DNA of 64,000 nucleotides from Candidatus Pseudothioglobus aerophilus (GTDB taxonomy: Bacteria > Pseudomonadota > Gammaproteobacteria > PS1 > Pseudothioglobaceae). Below, piece by piece: positions 42,285 to 50,161 of the stretch. Below the pieces are notes generated by a model. The model did no database searches. It was not told the origin of the DNA and was given only the letters and a program-made list of their open reading frames with translations. The stretch is taken from assembly GCA_014384565.1 (NCBI GenBank), contig JACNFO010000030.1, positions 1 to 64,000 on the forward strand. The letters run 5' to 3'. Every line of letters begins with the position of its first letter. Within the stretch, counting starts at the first letter, position 1. The position numbers and the translations under genes are program-made.

Positions 42285-44225
42285 TTGGAAGATGTCCAGC
42301 AAGTTTGCTTTACCCCATCAGGCCGCCAATTCAAGGGTGAGGCTGGAGATACTTTGCTGCAAGTTGCTCAAGATGCAGGTGTAGCTATACGCTCATTATG
42401 TGGTGGCTATGGTCAGTGCCATCAGTGCTGGATTGAGGTTTCAGAGGGCTCGCATCCTAAATTTGGTGTTGATTGTAAGCCTGAAAATGTTAGCGGAATT
42501 ACCAGTCTAGAAAAACAATTAATCATCGATAATCCAAGTTACAAAGGTAAGCGGCTCGCATGTCAAACTTGTATCCAGGGTGACTTAGTAATAGATGTTC
42601 CTGAAGATAGCCAAGAACATAAGGCCTATATAAGTAAAAAAAATGCTAAACAAGATTACTCTATTTCAAGTTCAATCACTCTTTTAGATTGCACGCTTGA
42701 AGAGTCAACATTGGATGAAAACCCCTCCGCCTCAGAAAACCTTTTGGCGCAACTTGAAAAGCAAGGTGTCAAGGCAAGTATTGACTTCAACCTATTAAGA
42801 GGTTTGCAACCTTTAATTCATGAAACTAAGGGTAATCTTACTGTTGCAGTTCGGGATAAAAATCAAATTGTTGCAGCCTATCCTCAAGGGAGTCATAAAG
42901 TATTTGGGGGTGCAATCGATATTGGTTCCACTACTTTAGCGCTTTATGTTTACGATTTGAAAGATGGTGAATTAGTTTTTGAGTCTTCTGCAATGAACCC
43001 ACAGATTCGATTTGGCGAAGACTTGATGAGTAGGGTTTCTTATGTGATGATGAATAAGGGCGGTGATGAGAAATTGACTGCTGCAGTAAGAACTAAAATT
43101 ACAGAGATGCTCCATGAGGCTTGTGAAAATCTAGAAATTGAGTGGGATAAATTATTAGAGGTTGTGTTAGTTGGTAACCCAATTATGCACCACATATTTT
43201 TTGGGATTTCGCCTGTAGAGCTTGGTCAAGCTCCGTTTACATTATCAATAAGAAGCTGGCTTGATGTTGATGCAAAAGACTTGGGTTTTGATTTACATCC
43301 TAAAACACGACTATCATTTTTGCCTTTGATAGCGGGCCATGTTGGTGCTGATACTGCTGCTGCTTATCTTAGTCAAATGGATACAATGCATTCTGAAACT
43401 ACCTTGCTGGTTGATATTGGAACCAATGCAGAAATTATGCTTGCTAAAGATGGGCGAGTATATGCCACATCCTCTCCAACTGGGCCAGCCTTTGAGGGCG
43501 CTGAAATTAGTTCTGGAGTGAGAGCAACCTATGGGGCTATCGAGAGAGTAAGGATAGATAAAGACACTCTGAAGGTTCGATTTAAAGTGATTGGATGTGA
43601 TGCTTGGTCAGATGAGCCCGACTATGAAATGCTTAAAATGCATGCAGTTGGTATATGTGGAAGTGGAATTATTGAGGCTATTGTGGCATTTGCAGAGGCA
43701 GGTATTATTGATCAAAGCGGACTTTTTGTTGAATCAATTGCACCAGAACTTTTCTCAAAGAAAGGAAATACGTCTCGTTTTTTATTAGTTGAGCAAGGCG
43801 ATAAATCGATTTATGTAGAGCAAGTAGATATTCGCTCTATTCAATTGGCTAAGGCCGCATTATCTGCGGGCGTTTCTATACTGATGGATTATCTCGAGTG
43901 CACAGAGTTTGATAAAGTCTTGTTAGCAGGGGCTTTTGGTGCTCACTTAGATGCCAGATATGTTGCTCTTTTGGATATCATTCCAACCTCAACTGCAGAA
44001 AAGATTATTTCAGTAGGCAATGCTGCGGGTGTTGGTGCTAGCGCTGCATTATTAGATGTTAATAAGCGGAAAACAATTATAGATGCAGTAGACAAAGTTG
44101 TTAAAATTGAAACTGCAACTGAGCCAAAATTCCAAGAGTATTTTGTTGATGCAATGAAATTCAGTGTATCACCAGTAAAACAACAGCAAACCAAAAAAGT
44201 TAGACGCCGTAAAAGAGTGCCTTAG
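42285..44225 (+). CDS. RamA-like corrinoid reductive activator (2Fe-2S, ASKHA ATPase)
   Basis: 646 residues from TTG 42285, chosen because TAAGGAG (42271-42276) is correctly spaced; upstream codons overlap the GFA gene. An N-terminal 2Fe-2S ferredoxin domain has LCGGYGQCHQCW plus RLACQTC (C-x5-C-x2-C...C). The large C-terminal part is an ASKHA ATPase (DUF4445), with GAIDIGSTTLALYVYD, LLVDIGTNAEIML and LLAGAFGAHLDARY. Such proteins use ATP to re-reduce Co(II) corrinoid to Co(I). The C-terminus ends in a basic tail, QTKKVRRRKRVP. Confidence 0.9.
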   Translation: MEDVQQVCFTPSGRQFKGEAGDTLLQVAQDAGVAIRSLCGGYGQCHQCWIEVSEGSHPKFGVDCKPENVSGITSLEKQLIIDNPSYKGKRLACQTCIQGDLVIDVPEDSQEHKAYISKKNAKQDYSISSSITLLDCTLEESTLDENPSASENLLAQLEKQGVKASIDFNLLRGLQPLIHETKGNLTVAVRDKNQIVAAYPQGSHKVFGGAIDIGSTTLALYVYDLKDGELVFESSAMNPQIRFGEDLMSRVSYVMMNKGGDEKLTAAVRTKITEMLHEACENLEIEWDKLLEVVLVGNPIMHHIFFGISPVELGQAPFTLSIRSWLDVDAKDLGFDLHPKTRLSFLPLIAGHVGADTAAAYLSQMDTMHSETTLLVDIGTNAEIMLAKDGRVYATSSPTGPAFEGAEISSGVRATYGAIERVRIDKDTLKVRFKVIGCDAWSDEPDYEMLKMHAVGICGSGIIEAIVAFAEAGIIDQSGLFVESIAPELFSKKGNTSRFLLVEQGDKSIYVEQVDIRSIQLAKAALSAGVSILMDYLECTEFDKVLLAGAFGAHLDARYVALLDIIPTSTAEKIISVGNAAGVGASAALLDVNKRKTIIDAVDKVVKIETATEPKFQEYFVDAMKFSVSPVKQQQTKKVRRRKRVP

Positions 44226-44246
44226 TTATAAATTAGGAGAAATGTA

Positions 44247-45791
44247 ATGGCTAGAGAAAGAAGAAGACGTAGAGGCGGTACAGAGGATTCTGAAGCACAA
44301 GAAATTCCTAAAGCACCTGCATATATAAAAAGAAAAATTCCCCACTACAGTATTCTCAGTGATGATGACCTTAGTATTATTGAAGAAAATGCTGACACTA
44401 TTTTAGAAGAGATTGGTATTGTTTTTTCTGAAGACCAAGAGGCGCTTGATATTCTTAAAAAAGCCGGCGCTAGTATTAACGGTGAGAGAGTTAGATTTCC
44501 AAAAGGAATGTGCCGCAAATTAATACAAGATAACGCTCCAAAGCAGTTTACTCAATTCGCTCGTAATCCCCAGAGAAATGTTGAAATTGGTGGTGATAAT
44601 ATGGTGTTAGTTCCTGCTTATGGCCCTCCTTTTGTTCATGATCTTGATGAGGGTCGACGTTATGCAACAATAGAGGATTTTAGGAATTTTATCAAACTTG
44701 CTTATATGTCAGATAATATTCATCACTCCGGTGGTACTATTTGTGAGCCAGTAGACTTGCCAGTCAATAAGCGCCACTTTGATATGGTTTATAGTCATAT
44801 TAAATACTCAGATAAAGCCTTTATGGGCTCTGTTACTGCAGCTGAGAGGGCTCAGGACACTGTTGATATGGTCAAAATAGTATTTGGTGATGATTTTGTC
44901 GATAAAAATTGTGTACTAATAAGTTTGATTAATGCAAGCTCTCCAATGTCCTTTGATGCCACTATGCTGGGAGCACTTAAAGTCTATGCAAGAAACAATC
45001 AGGCAACAATTGTAACCCCATTTATTGTTGCTGGTGCGATGGCTCCAACAACCGCAGTAGGTGTTGCAGCTCAAAGTCTTGCGGAAGGGCTAGCAGGCAT
45101 GGCATTTGCTCAACTCATCAGGCCCGGCACACCTGTTATTTATGGTAATTTTGTAACGGCAATGTCTATGAAATCTGGCGCTCCAACTTTTGGAACTCCT
45201 GAGGCTGCGCACATGATGAATATTTCTGGGGCTTTAGCCAGAAGACTTGGCGTTCCATTTAGGAGTGGTGGTGGCTTTAATGGCGCCAAAATGCCTGACG
45301 CTCAAGCTGGCTATGAGGCAGCTAATACAATGCAAGCAACTCTAAACGCAAGTGTTAATTTTAATTTACATACTGCTGGCTGGTTGGAAGGTGGTTTATG
45401 TATGAGCTATGAGAAATTCATAATGGATGCTGATCAAGCAGGCATGATGAGAGTATCTGCAGAGGGAATTGATATGAGCGAAAATGGTCAAGCAATGGAT
45501 GCAATTCGTGAAATTGGCGCTATGTCTGATGATGTACCCAAGCATTTTCTGGGGTGTGAGCATACTAAAAAGAATTTCAAGAGCGCTTTTTATATGTCAG
45601 AGGTTCTTGATGATAATAGTTTTGAGCAGTGGGTTCAAGACGGCTCAAGAGACACAGCAATGATTGCTAATGGTATATACAAAAAAATGCTGTCTGAGTA
45701 TGAACTGCCCCCACTTGATCCAGCTATAGATGAAGCTTTATTAAAATATATTAAAGATCGCAAAGATAGTTTTGAAGATTCAAATATTTAA
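44247..45791 (+). CDS. MttB-family methyltransferase without pyrrolysine
   Basis: 514 residues of the trimethylamine methyltransferase (MttB, COG5598) family, a TIM-barrel enzyme that moves a methyl group from a quaternary or tertiary amine to a corrinoid protein. Landmarks include YGPPFVHDLDEGRRYATIED, ILEEIGIVF, SGGTICEPVD and HTAGWLEGGLCMSYEKF. There is no in-frame amber codon, so it belongs to the non-pyrrolysine branch, whose known members demethylate glycine betaine, proline betaine, carnitine or butyrobetaine. The N-terminus is a basic MARERRRRRGG tail. The gene closes the corrinoid operon; 182 bases without a visible gene follow. Confidence 0.9.
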   Translation: MARERRRRRGGTEDSEAQEIPKAPAYIKRKIPHYSILSDDDLSIIEENADTILEEIGIVFSEDQEALDILKKAGASINGERVRFPKGMCRKLIQDNAPKQFTQFARNPQRNVEIGGDNMVLVPAYGPPFVHDLDEGRRYATIEDFRNFIKLAYMSDNIHHSGGTICEPVDLPVNKRHFDMVYSHIKYSDKAFMGSVTAAERAQDTVDMVKIVFGDDFVDKNCVLISLINASSPMSFDATMLGALKVYARNNQATIVTPFIVAGAMAPTTAVGVAAQSLAEGLAGMAFAQLIRPGTPVIYGNFVTAMSMKSGAPTFGTPEAAHMMNISGALARRLGVPFRSGGGFNGAKMPDAQAGYEAANTMQATLNASVNFNLHTAGWLEGGLCMSYEKFIMDADQAGMMRVSAEGIDMSENGQAMDAIREIGAMSDDVPKHFLGCEHTKKNFKSAFYMSEVLDDNSFEQWVQDGSRDTAMIANGIYKKMLSEYELPPLDPAIDEALLKYIKDRKDSFEDSNI

Positions 45792-45973
45792 TAATTTTAA
45801 TTTTCATATTTATTATAATTCAAGCAGTTATGAATTTAATTATTAAAGTGTGATTGATTTTGTAAGATAATGTTCCGACTATTATATATAAAGCTAAAGA
45901 GCTATTTTCACTTGAAAATTACAGGTGTTATTGTTCTTTATTTTTTTACTTTCATGGGTATTTAGGAGAAAAA

Positions 45974-47653
45974 ATGAGTGAGTATAAAACAGATATTGAT
46001 ATTGCCAGAGAGGTTACCGGTGAACACATTAATGACATTGGTGCAAAACTCAATATTGATCAATCTGACTTGGTGCCTTTTGGGCATGACAAGGCCAAGA
46101 TTTCATGGGGCGCTATAGACGCAGTCCAAAAGAATAAAAATGGCAAGCTCATTCTGGTTACTGCTGTAACGCCTACACCAGCTGGCGAGGGTAAGACAAC
46201 TACTTCTGTTGGTCTTACAGATGGCCTTAATAAGATTGGCAAGCAAACAACAGTTTGCCTCCGTGAGCCAAGTTTAGGACCATGTTTTGGTATGAAAGGT
46301 GGAGCTGCTGGTGGCGGTTATGCTCAAGTAATCCCAATGGAAGATATTAATCTTCATTTTACTGGTGACTTTCATGCAATTACTTCAGCGCATAGCTTGC
46401 TTTCTGCAATGATTGATAATCACATTTACTGGGGAAATTCAACAAATATAGATAGCAGAAAAGTAGTATTTCGCCGCGTTGTTGATATGAATGATCGCTC
46501 TTTAAGAACAATTACATCTTCTTTGGGCGGTTCTACAAATGGTTACCCGCGTGAAGATGGTTTTGATATTACTGTTGCTTCTGAAGTTATGGCTATTTTT
46601 TGCCTGTCACAAAACTTGGCAGAGCTTGAAGAAAAATTGGGAAATATCATAATCGCCTATACTCGTGATTTAACGCCCGTAAGAGCAAAACAAATTAATG
46701 CTCATCATGCAATGACCGTTCTACTAAAGGATGCATTTAGACCAAATTTAGTTCAAACTTTAGAGGGCAATCCTGCGCTGATTCACGGCGGCCCATTTGC
46801 AAATATAGCTCATGGTTGTAATTCAGTTATTGCTACAAAGACAGCGCTTAAATTATCGGATTATGTTGTAACAGAGGCTGGATTTGGAGCTGATTTAGGT
46901 GCAGAAAAATTCTTTGATATTAAATGCCGCAAAGCAGGACTTGCTCCTGATGCCGTTGTTTTAGTTGCAACAGTTAGGGCTTTAAAGCATCAAGGCGGCG
47001 TCGCTAAGGAAGATTTAAATAATGAAAATACTGATGCGCTTGGCCAAGGCTGTGTGAATCTTGGAAGGCATATTCGTAACCTCAGCCAGTTTGGAGTCCC
47101 ACTTGTCGTTGGTATTAATAAATTTGTATCGGATACTGAAGCTGAATTTCAAGTAATCAGAGATTATTGTGAGCAGTTTAATGTAGAAGTGAGTGTTACC
47201 AGTCACTGGGAACATGGTGGTGAAGGCGCAATTGACTTAGCAGAAAAGGTAGTTAAGCTAGCTGACTCGGGTACTTCGCAATTCAAAACATTGTATGATG
47301 ATGAGTTATCTCTATTAGAGAAAGTAGAAACTATTGCTAAAAAACTCTATGGTGCAGATGAGGTTTTAGCCGATAAAGTTATTAGGGCTGAACTTGCTAG
47401 GTATCAAGATAACGGTTTTGGTCATTTACCGGTTTGTATCGCCAAAACACAGTATAGTTTTTCTACTGATCCTCAATTATTAGGCGCCCCTACTGGACAC
47501 TCAATGTCGATTCGAGAAGTTAGGCTTTCAGCAGGTGCTGAGTTTGTTGTAGTGGTTTGTGGTGCAATTATGACTATGCCAGGCTTACCAAGAGTTCCTG
47601 CAGCAGATAAGATTAAGCTGGACGAACATGGGCTAGTGCAAGGTCTTTTTTAA
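45974..47653 (+). CDS. fhs: Formate-tetrahydrofolate ligase Fhs
   Basis: 559 residues with the ATP-binding [36 protein letters not shown] and [14 protein letters not shown]. The enzyme interconverts 10-formyl-THF plus ADP and Pi with formate plus ATP. Beside the demethylation operon and the formate dehydrogenase it most likely runs toward formate, yielding ATP. AGGAG precedes ATG 45974; fdhD follows after three bases. Confidence 0.95.
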   Translation: MSEYKTDIDIAREVTGEHINDIGAKLNIDQSDLVPFGHDKAKISWGAIDAVQKNKNGKLILVTAVTPTPAGEGKTTTSVGLTDGLNKIGKQTTVCLREPSLGPCFGMKGGAAGGGYAQVIPMEDINLHFTGDFHAITSAHSLLSAMIDNHIYWGNSTNIDSRKVVFRRVVDMNDRSLRTITSSLGGSTNGYPREDGFDITVASEVMAIFCLSQNLAELEEKLGNIIIAYTRDLTPVRAKQINAHHAMTVLLKDAFRPNLVQTLEGNPALIHGGPFANIAHGCNSVIATKTALKLSDYVVTEAGFGADLGAEKFFDIKCRKAGLAPDAVVLVATVRALKHQGGVAKEDLNNENTDALGQGCVNLGRHIRNLSQFGVPLVVGINKFVSDTEAEFQVIRDYCEQFNVEVSVTSHWEHGGEGAIDLAEKVVKLADSGTSQFKTLYDDELSLLEKVETIAKKLYGADEVLADKVIRAELARYQDNGFGHLPVCIAKTQYSFSTDPQLLGAPTGHSMSIREVRLSAGAEFVVVVCGAIMTMPGLPRVPAADKIKLDEHGLVQGLF

Positions 47654-47656
47654 GCT

Positions 47657-48502
47657 ATGACTATTAGTGATATAGTTCATTACGACATCCATAGGGTTGA
47701 AAATTCGACCCTTGAAGAGTCTAGTGACTGCATTGCTATTGAAGAGCCACTAGAGATTGCTATTCGTTATTTCAAGAATAATGAATGGATTATAGATCCA
47801 CTTATGGTAACCATGAGAACGCCAGGGGATGATGAAGCTTTGGTTAGTGGACTGCTGTTTTCTGAGGGTATTATTCAAGATAAGGATGCTATTGATACGA
47901 TTGATGTAAATGGTGAAAATAAGGGGAAATATGATGTTGATAACTCGCTAATTGTTACTTTATCAAAAGGCAATCAGTTAGATTTGAAAAATTTACAGCG
48001 TCACTTTATGGTTAATTCAAGTTGTGGAGTTTGTGGGAAGGGTACTTTAAATGCCATTGAAATAGCCTATGAGCCAAATATTGATAAAGCTGGCCCAATT
48101 GTAAATATTGATTTGATTACAGAACTGCCTAATATATTAAGAGCGAGACAAGAACAATTTGCTAATACTGGAGGGGTTCATGCCAGTGCACTATTGACTG
48201 AGGGTGGGAAAGTACTCCATCTAGCAGAGGATGTGGGTAGACATAATGCGCTTGATAAATTGATAGGCCACGTAAGGTGCAATGATATACTGAGACCGAT
48301 TGAGCAATTTGTTATGTGTTCTGGTCGACTAGGGTTTGACATTATACAAAAAGCAGTAATGTCTAGAATAGGAATGATCGTTGGTATCGGAGCTCCAACT
48401 TCATTAGCACTTGATTTAGCGAAAAAATTTGATATTACTTTGATTGGTTTCATCAAAAAAAATAAATATAATATATATACCGGTGCTTGGCGCATTAGTT
48501 AA
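47657..48502 (+). CDS. fdhD: Formate dehydrogenase sulfurtransferase FdhD
   Basis: 281 residues with the FdhD markers NSSCGVCGKGT (CxxC sulfur-carrying pair, about residues 121-124), GGVHASAL, AEDVGRHNALDKLIG and SGRLGFDIIQK. It passes sulfur from a desulfurase to the Mo-bis-MGD cofactor, which formate dehydrogenase needs for activity. It lies between fhs (3-base gap) and the FDH beta gene (17-base gap). Confidence 0.93.
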   Translation: MTISDIVHYDIHRVENSTLEESSDCIAIEEPLEIAIRYFKNNEWIIDPLMVTMRTPGDDEALVSGLLFSEGIIQDKDAIDTIDVNGENKGKYDVDNSLIVTLSKGNQLDLKNLQRHFMVNSSCGVCGKGTLNAIEIAYEPNIDKAGPIVNIDLITELPNILRARQEQFANTGGVHASALLTEGGKVLHLAEDVGRHNALDKLIGHVRCNDILRPIEQFVMCSGRLGFDIIQKAVMSRIGMIVGIGAPTSLALDLAKKFDITLIGFIKKNKYNIYTGAWRIS

Positions 48503-48519
48503 AGATCTTAGGAGATTAA

Positions 48520-50160
48520 ATGTCTAGAAATATCAGTTTATTGTCAGGAAAAAAAGATGACAAAAATAGCTTGTTTGGAAAGATTTCGGTCAGTCCAACA
48601 GATGCAAGTGATTCCGAGCTTGCAGCTGAATATAATTTAGGTGTTTCTACGGTTCACAGTACTAAGAGCTTCTATGACTTTCTTAATGAAGACTTTAAAA
48701 GTAAAAAAGCCTATGTATGTTCTGGAAGTGCCTGTCTTTGTAGGGGCACTCAAGATGCTGTTTCTGATAAGCTGAATCAAAAATTTGGAGAAGAAAACGT
48801 TGGTGAGATGATTTGCCTTGGAAGATGCTATGAAAACAGTGCATTTAACTATAACGGTGAAAACTATTCAGGCGATGACATCAATAAATTAGATCAGATC
48901 ATTGCTGGAAAGCATACCAGCCCTGCTTACACAATGAAATCATTTTCAAATACTCCGTTCTTAGTAGAGCAGAGTGTTTTCTCTACTTATGACGATTTTA
49001 AAGATTTACTTGAAGTATGTTTTGCAACTGATAAAGACGATTTAATAGCGTCTTTAAAAGATTCCGGACTTCGCGGCCGAGGAGGTGCAGGATTTCCAAC
49101 TGGAATGAAATGGGAGTTTTGTAAAGATCAAGAAGTTTCAACGAAATATGTTGTGTGTAATGCTGATGAAGGCGATCCTGGAGCATTTTCTGATAGGTAT
49201 TTGATGGAAGAGCAGCCACTTAAAGTTTTATTTGGTATGGTAATTTGCGCCTATATCATTGGTTCAAAACAAGGTTTTTTGTACATTCGAGGCGAGTATC
49301 CTGAATCCATTACTATTACGAATGACTCATTAGCAAAACTTCGTGAACTAGGGCTACTTGGCGATAATATTTTAGGCACTGGTTTTGACTTTGATATGAA
49401 TGTTGTTGAAGGTCAAGGCGCTTATATTTGTGGTGAAGAAACTGCATTAATAGCATCTATTGAAGGGCGACGTGCAGAAGTTGATGTGCGACCCCCTTTT
49501 CCAGTCGTAGAGGGCTTATACAAAAAACCAACTGTAGTTAATAATGTTGAAAGTCTAGCAGCGGTTGCTGCAATATTCAAACTTGGAAGTGCGGCTTACA
49601 AAACTATTGGAAATGGCAGATCATTAGGGACTAAATTAATCTCTTTAGATGGTTATTTTAATAATCCAGGCCTCTATGAAGTTGATTTGGGAACCCCAAT
49701 TAGTTTTATTATTGATGAGATTGGTGGCGGCTTCAATGACGATATCAAAGCTCTGCAGATTGGCGGTCCTCTTGGTGGGATTGTTCCAGTGGATATCTTA
49801 AAAACTCTAACCTTAGATTTTGAAGCTTTTTCTGAGGGCGGATTCTTGCTTGGACACGCAAGTTTTGTATGTATTCCTTCGGCATTCTCGGCAGTAGAGT
49901 ATGCGAAACACTTGTTTGCTTTTACTGCACATGAGTCATGTGGCAAATGCTTTCCTTGTAGATTAGGCTCTGTTCGCGGCAAAGAAATGCTAGAATCAGC
50001 TATAGAAGGTAAACAAAAATTTTCTGAAGAATTGATTTACGATTTATTAGAAACAATGGAAGTAGGATCGCTATGTGCTTTAGGCGGCGGCCTTCCTCTT
50101 GCAATTAAAAATTTACTCGAGCACTGCGGTGACGAGTTCCAACCTATGATGGAGAAGTAG
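48520..50160 (+). CDS. NAD-dependent formate dehydrogenase beta subunit (NuoE-NuoF fusion)
   Basis: 546 residues. The N-terminal 150 residues are a NuoE-like thioredoxin-fold 2Fe-2S domain (CSGSACLCRGT and MICLGRCYEN). The rest is NuoF-like, with GLRGRGGAGFPTGMKW (NADH/FMN loop), ADEGDPGAF, GEETALIASIEGRR and ESCGKCFPCRLGS (4Fe-4S). It passes electrons from the alpha subunit to NAD+. Soluble Fds/Fdh complexes often carry NuoE as a separate gamma subunit; here it is fused. The alpha gene starts two bases after the stop. Confidence 0.9.
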   Translation: MSRNISLLSGKKDDKNSLFGKISVSPTDASDSELAAEYNLGVSTVHSTKSFYDFLNEDFKSKKAYVCSGSACLCRGTQDAVSDKLNQKFGEENVGEMICLGRCYENSAFNYNGENYSGDDINKLDQIIAGKHTSPAYTMKSFSNTPFLVEQSVFSTYDDFKDLLEVCFATDKDDLIASLKDSGLRGRGGAGFPTGMKWEFCKDQEVSTKYVVCNADEGDPGAFSDRYLMEEQPLKVLFGMVICAYIIGSKQGFLYIRGEYPESITITNDSLAKLRELGLLGDNILGTGFDFDMNVVEGQGAYICGEETALIASIEGRRAEVDVRPPFPVVEGLYKKPTVVNNVESLAAVAAIFKLGSAAYKTIGNGRSLGTKLISLDGYFNNPGLYEVDLGTPISFIIDEIGGGFNDDIKALQIGGPLGGIVPVDILKTLTLDFEAFSEGGFLLGHASFVCIPSAFSAVEYAKHLFAFTAHESCGKCFPCRLGSVRGKEMLESAIEGKQKFSEELIYDLLETMEVGSLCALGGGLPLAIKNLLEHCGDEFQPMMEK

Positions 50161-50161
50161 T

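Noticed and set aside
44247-45791. Possible pyrrolysine-containing trimethylamine methyltransferase
   Set aside because: The frame has no internal amber codon, and no pyl genes are present; it belongs to the non-pyrrolysine branch.
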